NCBI GenBank assembly: GCA_029204225.1
Contig: CM055109.1
Coordinates: 34,918,496-34,982,495 of the forward strand
Direction: 5' to 3'
Length of the DNA stretch: 64,000 nucleotides
From: Diphasiastrum complanatum
Taxonomy: Eukaryota > Streptophyta > Lycopodiopsida > Lycopodiales > Lycopodiaceae
Of this stretch, positions 48,466-60,212 are shown piece after piece. The translations under genes and the position numbers were made by a program. The notes under the pieces were generated by a model, which saw nothing but the letters and a program-made list of their open reading frames with translations, was not told where the DNA came from and made no database searches. Each line of letters starts with the position of its first letter. The stretch's first letter is position 1.

Positions 48466-48823
48466 CCCTCTTTTCGTTTCCTTTTTCCCTTAACCACCAA
48501 ATCACATTGAAAGGGTGGATCAATGTTTTTTATTTACAAAATTGTCGTATACCCAAGTTTTAGTTCTACCCTCATGATAGCCACGTGGCATGTTCTGGAG
48601 TGTAGGATTACATGAGAATCAAAGGCTACGATTTCATAGTTTGTAAATAGGAAATTTCTAAATCAACGAGGTGCATGCTACGGACTAGCGATCAGGTAGT
48701 TTCGGGTAGTGGTAGCAGAGGAGCGGAGTTTGCATGTTCTTTCTGTCATGTCTTTTGCCTACAAACCAGTCAGGTTTTTCTTTTCATTCGTATACAAACC
48801 AGTCAGGTCATTCGTATAGCAAG

Positions 48824-48908
48824 ATCAAGGGAGTTGGCTCAATTGGTTAGCTTGACATCCAAAGTTTCTTTGGTCTCAAGTTCGAGCCTTCCCTTGAAAA
48901 CCAAGAAG
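48824..48908 (+). mobile_element. 85-bp tRNA-derived SINE, copy 2
   Basis: Plus-strand copy with A box TGGCTCAATTGG and B box AGTTCGAGCC, ending AACCAAGAAG. Perfect 15-bp target duplication CATTCGTATAGCAAG at 48809-48823 and 48909-48923. Same length and ends as the copy at 15780-15864. It lies about 380 bp upstream of the dioxygenase start codon, divergent from it. Confidence 0.88.
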
Positions 48909-48969
48909 CATTCGTATAGCAAGAAGCTGAGTTGGTAAGAGAAGCGTGGTTTTTCTTTTCATTTGTATA

Positions 48970-49107
48970 GCAAGAAGCTGAGTTGGTAGAGAAGCGGACA
49001 AGTGCTAGCAGAGGAGCGGATTTTGCCGAACCGTGCTTGCAAGAAGCTGAGTTGGTAGAGAAGCGGACAAGTGCTACCAAAGGAGCGGATTTTGCAGAAC
49101 CGTGCTT
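48970..49107 (+). repeat. 69-bp tandem duplication
   Basis: Two 69-bp units starting GCAAGAAGCTGAGTTGG at 48970 and 49039 differ at a few positions. A partial third unit starts at 48919, overlapping the SINE target duplication. Confidence 0.92.
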
Positions 49108-49587
49108 GTATTTGCACATGTGAGGTAGTTGGAGCAGCAATATAATTAGCAGGCTTTCTGGTGATGTTTGTGTTGTTCTAACATCGATTATCAGTTTGTT
49201 CGTTGCCACACCAGCGAGCAGTTGGCTACCAGACAAGACTTGATAAGTTTCTTGTTACACCAGCGATTAGTTCAGCTCATAGTGAGCGAAGCTTTGCAGC
49301 AAGGAGTGGAGATTTGCAGATAAAAACGAATCAGTGCATGTTCTTTTGGTCTTTGCTTTATGAATTCATTAAGCATATGTTATATTGATGGGTTTGTATT
49401 TCATTGAGATCATTCTCATACTAATGCCAAAGTAGTTGTGCAAATATCTACTGAAACGAGAGCATAATGTTCACTATCTTACATCTGAAATTCTGAATCA
49501 TGTAGCCTATGCCACCGATTTTTCTCCTAAAATTTGATTTTCAATATCATTAATAAAAGGGTTATTCATCTTTCTTTGGTAAATTTG

Positions 49588-50300
49588 TGACAAGCTTAAT
49601 CATATCGTACTTCTTAAGTGAAATTGAGATCATTTAGCAACTGCGGATGCTTCTAGTGAATAACATAATCAATTGCAATTAAGTCGTCTGTTGCGTCACT
49701 TAACTCAGAAATAACTTGCTCTAGGTGCAGTAGCCTATCAGCCCATGTCCATAATCTGCAAAGAATTTGCAGCCACGTTGCAGATTCTACAGCTCAATTA
49801 ATGTACTATTTACAATTTGCATGTTATGGTGTCAGAAGTTGCATGCCAATTTGTAAGTCAAAAATCTAAATTGAAAGTTTTGTTAGTGTGGAAGTTGAAA
49901 ATCAGAGATTTGAAGTATAGTGGCACTGTCAATGTGCAAAGTGAATATGTTCTTGTTGTTTCTTGCGTTTGAAATTTTTGACAACCTTAATCATAGTGTA
50001 CTTCTTAAGTGAAGTTGAGCCAGTGAATAATAATGTTAACATAATTTATTGCAATTAAGTAGTTTGCTACCCAACTTAACTTTAAAATAGCTTGCTCTAC
50101 GTGCAACAAGCTATCAACCCATGTCCATAGCCTGCGAGGCATTTGCAGCTACGTTGCAGATTCTATAGTTGAGTTAGTGTACTATTTACAATTTGCATGT
50201 TTTGCTGCAAGAAGTTGCATGGAAGTTTGTAAGTCAGAAATTTAAATTGAACGATTTGTCAATGTGAAAGTTGAAAATCATAAGTCTGAGGTAGAGTTGT
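49588..50300 (+). repeat. ~391-bp imperfect tandem duplication
   Basis: 49588-49925 and 49979-50300 align along their length (TTAATCATA..GTACTTCTTAAGTG; CTATCA.CCCATGTCCATA; TTTGCAG.ACGTTGCAGATTCTA; GTACTATTTACAATTTGCATG), period 391, with substitutions at perhaps 15-20%. No coding potential; function unknown. Confidence 0.85.
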
Positions 50301-51342
50301 TTTCATAATCTAGCAGGCTGAACTCTTTCTACTTTTCATTGCATGTGTTCCAAAACTACAACTACATCCCCATAAAGACGTTTTTTTAATAACTTCTTAG
50401 ATCCGAAATTGAAGATTAGCTTTATCAAATATGAATTGGAAATTCAGTCATGTTTACAATATTGATTTTTTATTTTCAATCTAGGAAAGATTCGAATGCA
50501 ATCGTAAATTACAATCTATCTTTGGCAATTTGTCTCACTAACAAGTATGTACATTAGAAAGCAATTAGTTTGCTAGCATATCTGTTTGTTTGTCAAAGAG
50601 AGATCAATTTCGAGATGCTTTGTATCATTGCATGCAATTGTAAATTACAAATGTGTGTGCTGCTCAGAGAACATAGTCGCGTGGCATGTTTTGTAGCATT
50701 GATAGTGTTCTAATCAATGGTTACAATTTCATGTCCAAAATAGGAACTTCATGTGTCGTAGTTGTTCGTAGAAAGGCATGTACAAAAGTAGTGGTGTTGC
50801 AATGTCGTAAGAACGGTCGGATGGTAAAGTACTATGTTACGATCTTCATATCTAGGTCGAAAGTATTGCCATCGTTCAGTTTCTGTATACAATTCAGTTG
50901 ATGTCGAACAAAATAAAAATTCCATTAGAGGAGTTTCGAACACCAAAAGGGCCTTTTGTCAAGATGTTGTTTTTGACTTTTCAACTAATCGACGTACACT
51001 TGGCCCAGTTATATATTTACACCTATGAAAGACCGTAACGTTGTTTGCCGGTCGATTTCTTTTTTGGAACTTGTCGGTCATATTTTTATACAATTCAAAA
51101 CTCTCGCCGAGCAAGCTCCTGACTTGTGATTGGACCGTAATTGCTGTCCGTGAGTTTCCTGAGTGCCCGGGACCTAACACTTGTGGTTAAAGTAAGTCTA
51201 TTTTGATCTAACCGTACTTAGGGTAACATATATGATTTACGAAAGACCGCCAACATTTATTACAAATTTGGTTTTTTATTTTCATACTGATTCAACTACA
51301 TTTTGTTTCAGACTCTGTTGTTCATCTTCTTTTAGCTTTACA
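50301..51342. other. No recognisable gene
   Basis: AT-rich 5' flank of gene A. Short overlapping ORFs occur on both strands but none resembles a family. Confidence 0.4.
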
Positions 51343-52512
51343 ATGGCTTCCGGAAGCCGTAGACCACGAAGCAATATTGTCTCAGTTTCTGTTTGTAATG
51401 AAAAGACTCTGATGGCTCTTGGATACCACGTATCTATAGAAAATTTCACTGGGTTCTCATGCATCCCTCATCAAGAGGTATTTTTGGTAAGAAGAAATCA
51501 AATATGGATTATAGGAATTTTTGGACAGGTAGAATTTTGGACTTCAAAGTTTCACTCGGTGGTCGATCCATTTCAGAGGTCTTGATTCAAAATGTCTACA
51601 TGCATAAGGAAATTAGAGTGGAAGGCGTAAGTTCAAATGACAGACTCATATGCAATTGTAAGTTTTGGAGAATTTTTTGCTTTGAGCTTTGCATTAATCA
51701 TTTAGACGTGTATCTGAGTATTTAAAAAACATATAGTTTTGTGGGTTTGTGCATATTTGTATCCATCAAGCATAATCGATTGGCAACCTATACAATCCCT
51801 TGTCGGCATCATGGACGTTATTCATTCTAATATTGGTCTTCTGCAATACAAGAACCGCTCCACAAGATCACTTTTGGATTCTTGTATTTTCTTCTATGAT
51901 TCATTTTACACACCATCCAGTTTAGGTGGAAAATTAGAGGCGATATCATTACCCTCTTTCTCAAGCGAAGAATGGATTCCTTCAGATTCCACCATAGCAT
52001 AGAGCTTCCAATCAAGGTTTTTTATGGACATTCAAAACTATGTGAAATGTAGCACGGGTTCAAAAAACAATAGATTGCACGGGTTTCTGCCTTTTGCAAT
52101 ATTTGTAGATTTTTTTGTTGAATGTAATATTCGTAGAACAATGACAATGTTTATTTGTAGTGATTTAATAGACAATATGTTATCAAGCCTCCTTGATGAT
52201 CATTGGGATAAAAAGAGTAATGGCAATATCGAGTGCATAGTTAATAGATCGTCAATGAAATTTAGATATCTTATAGAAAAACAAGTGCTTTCTTTAGCAT
52301 TTTATTATAGAAGATGGTCCAAAGTTGGCAATGGATGGAAAGCATTGGATCAAGATTTTACAGTGAATCATCAACATCAAATAGAAATCCAAGTGAGGCA
52401 AAATAATTCTACTATTACAACAATTGAGACGGAAGAAGATTGGACACTCGATCACATTCGATCAGAGCTTACCTTGTTGCAATATGATACTCCTAAACAC
52501 TTCTGTTTTTGA
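51343..52512 (+). pseudogene. Gene A: unknown protein, disrupted
   Basis: ATG at 51343 (MASGSRRPRSNIVSVSV). The frame shifts near 51470 into FKVSLGGRSISEVLIQNVYM. A GTAAGT...ATAG intron at 51658-51736 joins phase 1 to FLWVCAYLYPSSIIDW. Exon 2 continues to 52512 with one in-frame TAG at 52000-52002. The C-terminus (QIEIQVRQNNSTITTIETEE, then WTLDHIRSELTLLQYDTP) looks like a beta-grasp/ubiquitin-like pattern of strand, TLxxIRxxL helix and strand; this is a guess from pattern only. I do not recognise the protein. With one frameshift and one or two stops it is probably a recent pseudogene, unless assembly errors explain them. Confidence 0.5.
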
Positions 52513-53092
52513 GTCAACGAGAGATTGGTAGGTGTATGTGTATTTATTTCAGTACAATTTGAAATGACTTTCAATGATTTTATTTATACATATTTCAGTG
52601 TTTTTGGTATTGCAATATTTCATTTAAAATAATCTCAATGTTGATATTGTTTAACAAGTTTCTTTGATGTACATGTAAGACCAAGACAAGAAAGTCGCAT
52701 ACAATGCAGGGACTTAAATAGAAGCATAGAAATTGTTGAAACCGCATAAACATTGGGATGATAGACGTGCAACAACAATGTACTTTTTCAAAAAAAAGGA
52801 ATACAAAGAAGTCAAAAAATGACTTCAAGATTTCATCGAACAATTTGTATTTAGTATTTTGAAAAACGTACATTGTTTTTAAAATCGATATAAATATTCG
52901 TGGCATTCAATAATAGCCCACTTTCTATTTGCCTATCTGTTGTTCTATGCATCATCATGTGATGATATATTTCTCTGTGTCTGTCGGAACTTATGTGACA
53001 ATATTTACATTTCAATCAAAGGTGTCTGAGGCATATCCTCGAGCACTGCAACTTCATCCACAGAACCCCTGGAAGCTTCATCCGAGGCACCT
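52513..53092. other. Intergenic between genes A and B
   Basis: AT-rich sequence between the convergent 3' ends of A and B. Contains a possible alternative frame HEGASDEASRGSVDEVAVLE on the minus strand overlapping 53030-53110 but no independent gene. Confidence 0.4.
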
Positions 53093-54847
53093 TCATGCTT
53101 GTAGGGCCTTGCACACGATAGTAAAAATTTTAACATTATGAATCTCATTTGTTGATACCTCAGGACATTGGAACTGCAAGATAAAACATCGAGTGTATGT
53201 ATGTATTAGCCAATGTTTAAAAAAATATAAATGCACAAAGTTAACATAATATCATCAGAATACTGAAACTTGAGAAAAATACCTCATGGATACTAGCATT
53301 TGGAGGTTGCACCATATAACAATCCAAGAACGATTTAACATTCCATATTGAAAACCATCCGCAGCTGAAAGCATCGTCTTGTTGCGAAGACTAAGAAATC
53401 ACAACGAAAAATTGTTAAATTATAATTCAATATAATTCTAAACTCCATGCCATCATGCAAATAAAAAACGTAAAAAGATTTTTTTTACCTTTGCATCAAC
53501 AATCTCTATGTTGGTATTTAAAATCAGCCCATCCGGCCTGGGCAATAGCTCCACCATTCTCTTGTACATGGACTTAACCATGGAATGGGTGGCATGCAAA
53601 GAATTCATTGTCATGCACACAGGTGTGCAGCTTCCAGTAGAATCCACTTTCATGGATATGACGTGCAGACTCCAATGTTTGCTGCCAGAAAATGACAAGC
53701 AATGAATCACTAGAATCCATAAGAGTTTCCAAAAAACAAATCTTACAGAAAACAAATATTACAAGAAGAAATTATCCTACTTTGAACAGTATGATGATAA
53801 GTATTGTTGCCTCCTTGCTAGTGTGCCTGAAGAGCCTTCTGGCTTTTCTCTCTTTATTCAACAGATGTCTCAAAAATGGAGATACAACAAAAATCTCCCT
53901 CGTGACTGTATATGTGTATTTATGTACATAGTATGCACAAGCAAATTCAACTACTGTGTCTGAGATATAGGAGGTCTTCTCTTTTAGCTCCCTACAATGC
54001 AGGTCTTTGATATGCATTGGAAAATTAATATCATCTATACAAAACATAAACTCTCCTCCGAGATCATCTATTTTCTTGGCTATATACATGTCAAAATCAA
54101 TGTACCTCACATAATCAAAAAATGTGTCTTTAGGTTCATTGGGAAGTCTGATGTGCAACTCTTTATCAGTTGATCAATATCAGAAACAATCAAGTCCACC
54201 ACTGTATTTAGGTCATCCGCATGTATAGAAGGAGAATCGTGCAGTTGAAGATCAGGGGTTAGGAGAGGGCTTTCAACCAATGGAATTGCAAACGTACTAG
54301 CCAGATCTTTTCTAATGGGAGGAGGTGAGGATGAAGAGCTGGGAGACCTGGGCTTGGGTTGTGAACGCTTGGGCTGTGCTTGCTTTCTCTTTTTTTGGGG
54401 TGGGACAGGCCCCCTTTCAAGAGGAACTTGCCTTTGTGTGAAGCCAGACTTTAAAATGTTGTCATAGGTGTTTCGAAGCCTCATGACAAGAAGCATGTCC
54501 TTGGGCATCAGTGTCACCCTCTTGCCATGAATGGAACACAACATCGAATCCTCAAACAATTTTGTCTGGAAGTCCTCGTATGCAGTATGGAGTGCCTCCA
54601 ATGCAGTGATATTCCACCTCACTGCATAGGGCAGATGAGTGGCCATATCTTGTGTAACCTCTCTCACAGTCAGGTAGAAGGCTGCTTTCGGGATCAGAAG
54701 TTTGGTGCTCCTCTGCAATGCCCTAATGTCCCTCAACCATGGACGGTGAGGTCTTCCGCGTCTTTGTGGACGTACGGGTTCAGAATTCTGGGGACAGGAT
54801 GGTTGAACAAAGCTAGTAAGCCTAGCGGTTTGCTTCATCTGAGCCAT
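53093..54847 (-). CDS. Gene B: CENH3/H3-like histone fold plus Ulp1 (C48) protease
   Basis: From ATG 54847: an H3-type start (MAQMKQTAR), histone fold at about residues 40-130 (RSTKLLIPKAAF, VREVTQDM, YAVRWNITALEAL, LFEDSMLCSIHGKRVTLMPK). The RW in loop 1, DSMLC and RVTLM favour centromeric CENH3 over canonical H3. A Pro/Ser/Lys-rich linker with an NLS-like PPQKKRKQAQPKR follows. After a frame change inside 54107-54185 comes a Ulp1/SENP domain: INFPMHIKDLHCRELKEKTS, REIFVVSPFLRHLL, then exon ~53690-53489 (KHWSLHVISMKVDSTGS; catalytic His and Asp), exon 53390-53283 (QQDDAFSCGW; oxyanion Gln, catalytic Cys) and exon 53173-53093. The last two introns are GT-AG with preserved phase. SUMO-protease activity is plausible. 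Fusion versus two adjacent genes is unresolved. Confidence 0.75.
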
Positions 54848-54909
54848 TGAGGCCAGATATCTATACCATGCGAGGACAGAGATACAGCAGTAGAGAAAGT
54901 TAGATTCTC

Positions 54910-55045
54910 TCACGTGATGGCAACAGTGGGAACTATGAGGGTGATATTGCTACGATGCGAGAGAGTAAGAGAGAGAAAGGGGCTTGCGTGATGGCGATAC
55001 TGGGAGAGTCAGGCTGATATCGCTACGACGTGAGAGGGTATAAGG
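54910..55045 (-). promoter_or_regulatory. Imperfect direct repeat with G-box in gene B 5' flank
   Basis: GTGATGGC..C..TGGGA....AGGGTGATAT(T/C)GCTACGA(T/C)G(C/T)GAGAG occurs at 54914 and again at 54988 (period 74), 70-200 bp upstream of the gene B ATG. CACGTG lies at 54911-54916. Role unproven. Confidence 0.45.
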
Positions 55046-55189
55046 AACAGGCCTGGGATGTCTTACCAAGGAAGTTTTTCGTACTCATTTTAAGCTACTC
55101 AAAAGTGATCCATTTGCACGATTTATTTGACGAACGTGTACGAGACTATATTGAGCGTTTCAAATGCCTCAAAAGTTAAGTGAGCCTCT

Positions 55190-55700
55190 TCTACTCTAGA
55201 TGATGCGGTTGATAAAGGGCCAGCATTCCATACTCCATGCCCTCCCTTTGCTCGCAACTCTGTAGTGACCACACTGGACCGTCGTGGCTGCTTTGAACCG
55301 TAGCCACCGCATTCAGAACGCTCCGACGTTCATATATTGTGACAACCAAATCACAAGGGTAATTTCTTTGGTTTACTGCAGGATGGTGTTTATAGCAGCA
55401 TATTACTTTGCCATGGAGCCCCATTTCAGATTTAACAATCTGTTAAATTTGAAAATCGCAATTTTTCAAGATCCACATTAAGGGGGAGTGTTGGAATTCT
55501 ATGCTTACATTAGATAATGAGCATCCTGAAAAACATGTTCATACTTATTTCTGAAAAAAAAAACTTCAAAACCAGAGGAGACTAGATTTTCTACTTGAAG
55601 ATTGAAAAATTTGTACGACCCAGCCGAGTCTCGTGCATTGTCCATTTCTTCCTTATCTAACATGAATCCATATGACAAAACCAAGACCTGGTGTATTACA
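55190..55700. other. No recognisable gene
   Basis: Spacer between divergent genes B and C. A few short ORFs on both strands, none conserved in the first C copy. Confidence 0.4.
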
Positions 55701-55841
55701 TGAATAGTGTTGCATACCTCTCTCTGAATGATATTGGAGATGTTCTTGATCTAAGGGAGGACGAAATATTATCAATTTTGTCTAATTTTATCAAAGAATT
55801 CAAGAACTTCATAGATCTCGAGGGTGATGATGATCTATGAG
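55701..55841 (+). other. Short ORF, possible first exon of gene C copy 2
   Basis: ATG at about 55701 opens an acidic 46-codon frame (YLSLNDIGDVLDLREDEILS). It precedes gene C by 150 bp, and no donor could be placed confidently. No counterpart is visible in copy 1 because the window begins inside that gene. Confidence 0.3.
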
Positions 55842-55996
55842 CTTCTATTGATTACAAAGACGAAGATGAATGGCTGGATGGGCTGAAGCCCTGCAGTCAA
55901 TCATGTCTGAAACCAAGGCATACCAGGCAAATTTGCCCAGTGAGGAAAAATTTTTGAGAATCCGGAGCACATATGTGTCATAGTCTTCGAAAACTA

Positions 55997-56609
55997 ATCC
56001 ATCAACTGCTTCACGACCATTGTTGCTGGTCATGATCTACATACTGCTGCACTTATTCAAGATGATGAGCATGATCTAGTAGGTAAATCTGGTTTTATCT
56101 TAATGAGATTTTTATTCAAATATAGTTGTTTTGTTTTTCAAGATATGTGACCTTTGCTCGTTTTTTTACAGGCTACTGTTGAGGTGGATGCCTTTGCAAC
56201 AAGGCAGAGATATTTGAGGGAAGGCCAGGGATCACGACAAAGGGATTCATCTCTGTCCAATTATTTGAAGTGCTTTGTAAATAAAGAAATTTGCATTCAT
56301 CATAGCAAATTTTTTTCAGATGTTGCGACAGTAATAATGGCAATTAAAGCGTTATCCTATTTCTCGAACGAGCATAAATACCCTCCGAATACATATAAAA
56401 TTATTTTTGCAAAGAGAGACATTGTCATAAAAGTATTTGGCTATGTAGCTGAGGAAGTTCCTAAAAGGTCTTCCTCCTTAGCTGTTTTCTCCGAATACAT
56501 TGACTTGAGCAAAAGAATATCCATTGATTTTCTAGATCCATATGATAGAAAAAAATTCTTTCATGACCACACAACAAAGTTGATCATTAAAGACAAAGAG
56601 AAACAATGA
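55997..56609 (+). CDS. Gene C, copy 2: unknown protein (partial model)
   Basis: Exon 55997(or later)-56078 reads VAGHDLHTAALIQDDEHDL. A GTAGGT...TTACAG intron covers 56079-56171. Exon 56172-56609 encodes 145 uninterrupted residues (TVEVDAFATRQRYLREG, NYLKCFVNKEICIHHSKF, IAMxxxxSYFSNEHKYPP-like, VIKVFGYVAEEVPKRSSSLA, FLDPYDRKKFFHDHTTKL) ending in a basic tail and TGA. The intron and most motifs are shared with copy 1. It converges with gene D, stop codons about 450 bp apart. The 5' end is uncertain because a TAA lies at 55994. I do not recognise the fold or function. Confidence 0.6.
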
Positions 56610-57060
56610 TTTTGCCTTGCATTGTACTTGAAATGATGCGATATAATACATATACTTTTTTTCGTCTGATATCATGAAAATTACTATGAGTTGAGTCTTG
56701 CATCAATATTATTTTCGTCTATAAATTTGCACGCCTTTCTGAATTTCTGATAATTTGTTAATCTAGTTTTATATCGGATTTGAACACGCCTGTAGAACCA
56801 TTGAAATAGTTGGATGATGTAACTATTTTTTTGAAATGTTTTACCGTGTTGTGTATTTCGATGAAATACTGCTCTGGCTTGCCAATGTGATTTCTCCATT
56901 CCTTGTGATGGCCAAATACTGAGACTGCCATAAGCTTTTGCAATAAATGATGCATGATGTCGTAAAATATGTCAGAGATACAAATATTATCATATTAATC
57001 ATTTTAAATTTAGCATATGTGCAATGAGATTATAATTCGAAGAGTTAGTTACATTGAAAA

Positions 57061-59402
57061 GAGATTTACCATATAATGTGTAATATGATCTTCACCCTAG
57101 GCGTCTTTAACTGCATCCACAAACTCAATTGTTTATTTCTCAATTAGTAGGACATCAGTATCAGACAGTTTATCTTTTTGAGCAATTTGACCATGTTGTC
57201 AAGCTTTGTCCAGACTTCAAGTTTTTTAATCCTCGTTGTTCCTTTTTCTTCAAAATACTTTGTGGCATTGAGTACGTCTATGCAGATTGAGTATTGAATT
57301 TTAGTTGGTTTTCCAGAATGATTTGATAAGAAATGACGAGCTTTGGATCCTCCTATGCTTGGTTTGCATGGGATGTTTCTTGTTTTCCTTGAAAGCTTCT
57401 CGTCCTTTTGTATTTTAACGTGTCTTTTATGAAGTCCCGCTTTTGATAAAACTTCTTCCAATCGAGCTATTGCTTTTTTGGCTAATGACTCTGGCTTAGT
57501 ATTCCAAACAAACCAAATATGAAGGTATATCAATTTTTCGATAATTCTAACATCTCCATGTAGTGTACAAATGTGAACATTTTTAAGCGGAATCGATAAT
57601 ACTGGCTTCCAAGTCGGATCTTCTATATCCCTTGAAACTCTCATGCTCTTCGACATGTCATGTGTAGTTTTCATGCAATAGAGGCATGGATGTTTTGAAC
57701 ATGCACTTCAACGACTTCAGGTCTCCAGCCAAATGTCATTCCACATTAAAATCACCTATTCCAGGAACATTGAGTGGTGTGTCACTCATATGATTCTTAA
57801 TTATCTCTGGATATTCTAAACTTGTTTGAAACACAAAATCATGAACTATTTTAAGAGAATTGAACTTAGACCTATAATAACAAAACAATATTAGCTTAAA
57901 ACACAAAACCATAAATTTTTGAAATGAATTAGTTGCTAGTACTCAATAGAATAGATTCAAACCTGGAAAGTTGCCTACCACCAAATATCATTTTCGGACT
58001 GCACATTGAAATCAAGACTCTCCGAGTTTATCGTATTGCTTAATGCTCCATTCATAAGTGTAACACTAACCCTTTCCAGCTTTTGTCCCTTTATTACTTC
58101 TGATTCATCTAACTTGAGAACTAATATCAATTTTTCAACACTTTCATTTGTGATTCCATAAAACTTTACAATAAATCTCAGTAATGATTCAGATCTACAA
58201 ACATATTGTTGGTGGAATCATATGACAAAGTGCCATGTTTTGAGTGTAGATTTCATTGATATGGTAAGGAATACCAATGATGTTTTGCAAACCCATGTTT
58301 AACACATCCCTCTCTAATTTGATTTGAAAGGGTCGGGGAATAAGAAATTTTTTTATATGTACTTGTCCAAATGCCTCTTTGATAATTTTAAACATTGTGT
58401 CATATGCATCCCTGCTAATACCAGAATAATCACATGCTCCTTGTATCAATTTTCGGTCAATGATCTTGCCGACTTCGCCCATAAGGGCCTCTACAATCTT
58501 GGACTCGATTCGAGAATATCGTTGATTTCCTAGTAGACTCGTCGTTGACTTGGCTGTAAGTACTGCACTCAAAGACTTTCCAATCATGTCATTGTCTTTC
58601 AGATTTTCATTGGTGACTAAAGCTGATCCACAAAATAAAATTTAGATCTAGAAAAAAAAAAACAATTCACAATCATTGATGTGCTAGATGAAACTAAACA
58701 CATGAATAGTTTAAAACATAATCTTACTTGAAAGCATATATTCTTTTTTTTCCGTTGACCCCCACTCGATAAAAGCTCGTCAATACTTTTTAAAATAACT
58801 CTTTTTTGTTTATTGTTCAGTATTTTCTTCCGTAATGTGTTTACTTCTACATTTATTTGACAATATGAGGTACGCAATGTTTGTACAATTAGTTTCATAT
58901 TGTCAGTTTCTTGGTTAAGGTTTAATATAATATCTTGCAAACGAGAATTATCTATCTTCAAGATTTCATTTTCTTCTTTTGTTTGCAACAAAAGAGTTTC
59001 TTTTTCTCTGTAGTCAGTAAGCAAACCATTCAACATATTTTCCAAACAATGGATTTTTTTCATTGAATTACTAATGCCATAACTTTTCAATCTTTCACAA
59101 TAACCCAATAGAGCATTGTGTCCTTCACACAAAAACAGTATGAGTTGTGTGACTGATCTAAAATTTGGATGTTGCATTGAGCTTGGATCGATTGGGTACA
59201 AACTTCCATCAACTCATAGATCACAATGTTTCGTGTCTTCCGTCCTTTGGTGAGTTGGTAAGGTGGATCCTTTCAGATTTTTTTTCGACAGTGGAGCATA
59301 TTCTGTGGGAAGATCAATATGGAGATGATATTTAGACATTTGCAAAAATTTAGATTTACGTTGGCGCTCATTGTGATCCAAATATTCAAAGTTTCTTGCC
59401 AT
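57061..59402 (-). pseudogene. Gene D, copy 2: unknown coiled-coil protein, disrupted
   Basis: From ATG 59402 (MARNFEYLDHNERQRKSKF), an in-frame TGA at 59214-59216, then VDGSLYPIDPSSMQHPNF and a long coiled coil (KEETLLL-type heptads around 59030-58790; LENMLNGLLTDYREKETLL). A GTAAGA donor follows CAA at 58728. Next blocks: GNQRYSRIESKIVEALMGEV and IKKFLIPRPFQIKLERDVL (58587-58195), then in a shifted frame ESLLRFIVKFYGITNESVEK, LVLKLDESEVIKGQKLERVS, NSESLDFNVQSENDIWW, and finally IGGSKARHFLSNHSGKPTKI (57674-57144) with more frame damage to about 57061. Overall length suggests an original protein of 600+ residues. No family recognised; only copy 1 at 1861-2275 is similar. Confidence 0.6.
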
Positions 59403-59489
59403 GATTTTCAGATCGATAAGACTGTTTTTCTTTGATGTGAATGTTATGAGTAGATGGAAAGAAACTTTGATGTGCAATACGATTTGCAT

Positions 59490-60212
59490 TTACATGAGAA
59501 ATTATGTTAGTTAATGGTAGAAAATAGAATCTTGAAGTATGGACCCCACGCGTTGCGGCTACCCAACTTTCAATTAACTACATACGTTACTAGTGAGGTC
59601 AAGTCATCAGAGTTGTGCGGGCAGACCAAAAGCTCGATCGGAGTTTTAAAATCCGACGATTTTCTCTCTCTTATGTGGCATTTCTTAGACAGCCCTTTTG
59701 GGCATTGGAACTCCTCTAATGATACTTACAGACCTTTGTTCTTTTTTTATCACCTTTGATGGCGCAAGATGATCGACAATAATGGATTTATTTTTGTACG
59801 ACTAATTCATGTATTTGTTTTTCGATCGGATCTAATGGAATTTTGAATTTTTTTTGTTTGTAAATTAAATTTCGTAGGAATGAACGCAACGATTTCATTT
59901 CCAATTTTTTTTCACATCTTTTCTTTTAACTCATAGCATGATATGGGCATGTACATAATCTCAATTTTGAAATTCCTATCGTAACATATAATGTTTAATT
60001 CATCCTAAGAGAAATGAGAGATTGAAAGCTTGAGAGTGAGAGCTTGAGTGTGAGAGCCTCAAGAAATCCACAAGAAAGCATGGAGAAATAATGAATGAGA
60101 CCCTTAATATTCATTTTCCAGATTTCAAGTGTCACGTGGCTTTGCCACACATTCATTTTTTGCATGAAAATCCGTGATTACGGCTTGGTATGTGTCATAT
60201 GACGAGTGGTCG
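59490..60212. other. No recognisable gene
   Basis: AT-rich, with a GAGAG..TTGAGAGTGAGAG direct-repeat patch at 60010-60060. The ORF at 59514-59759 has no visible homology. Confidence 0.4.
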
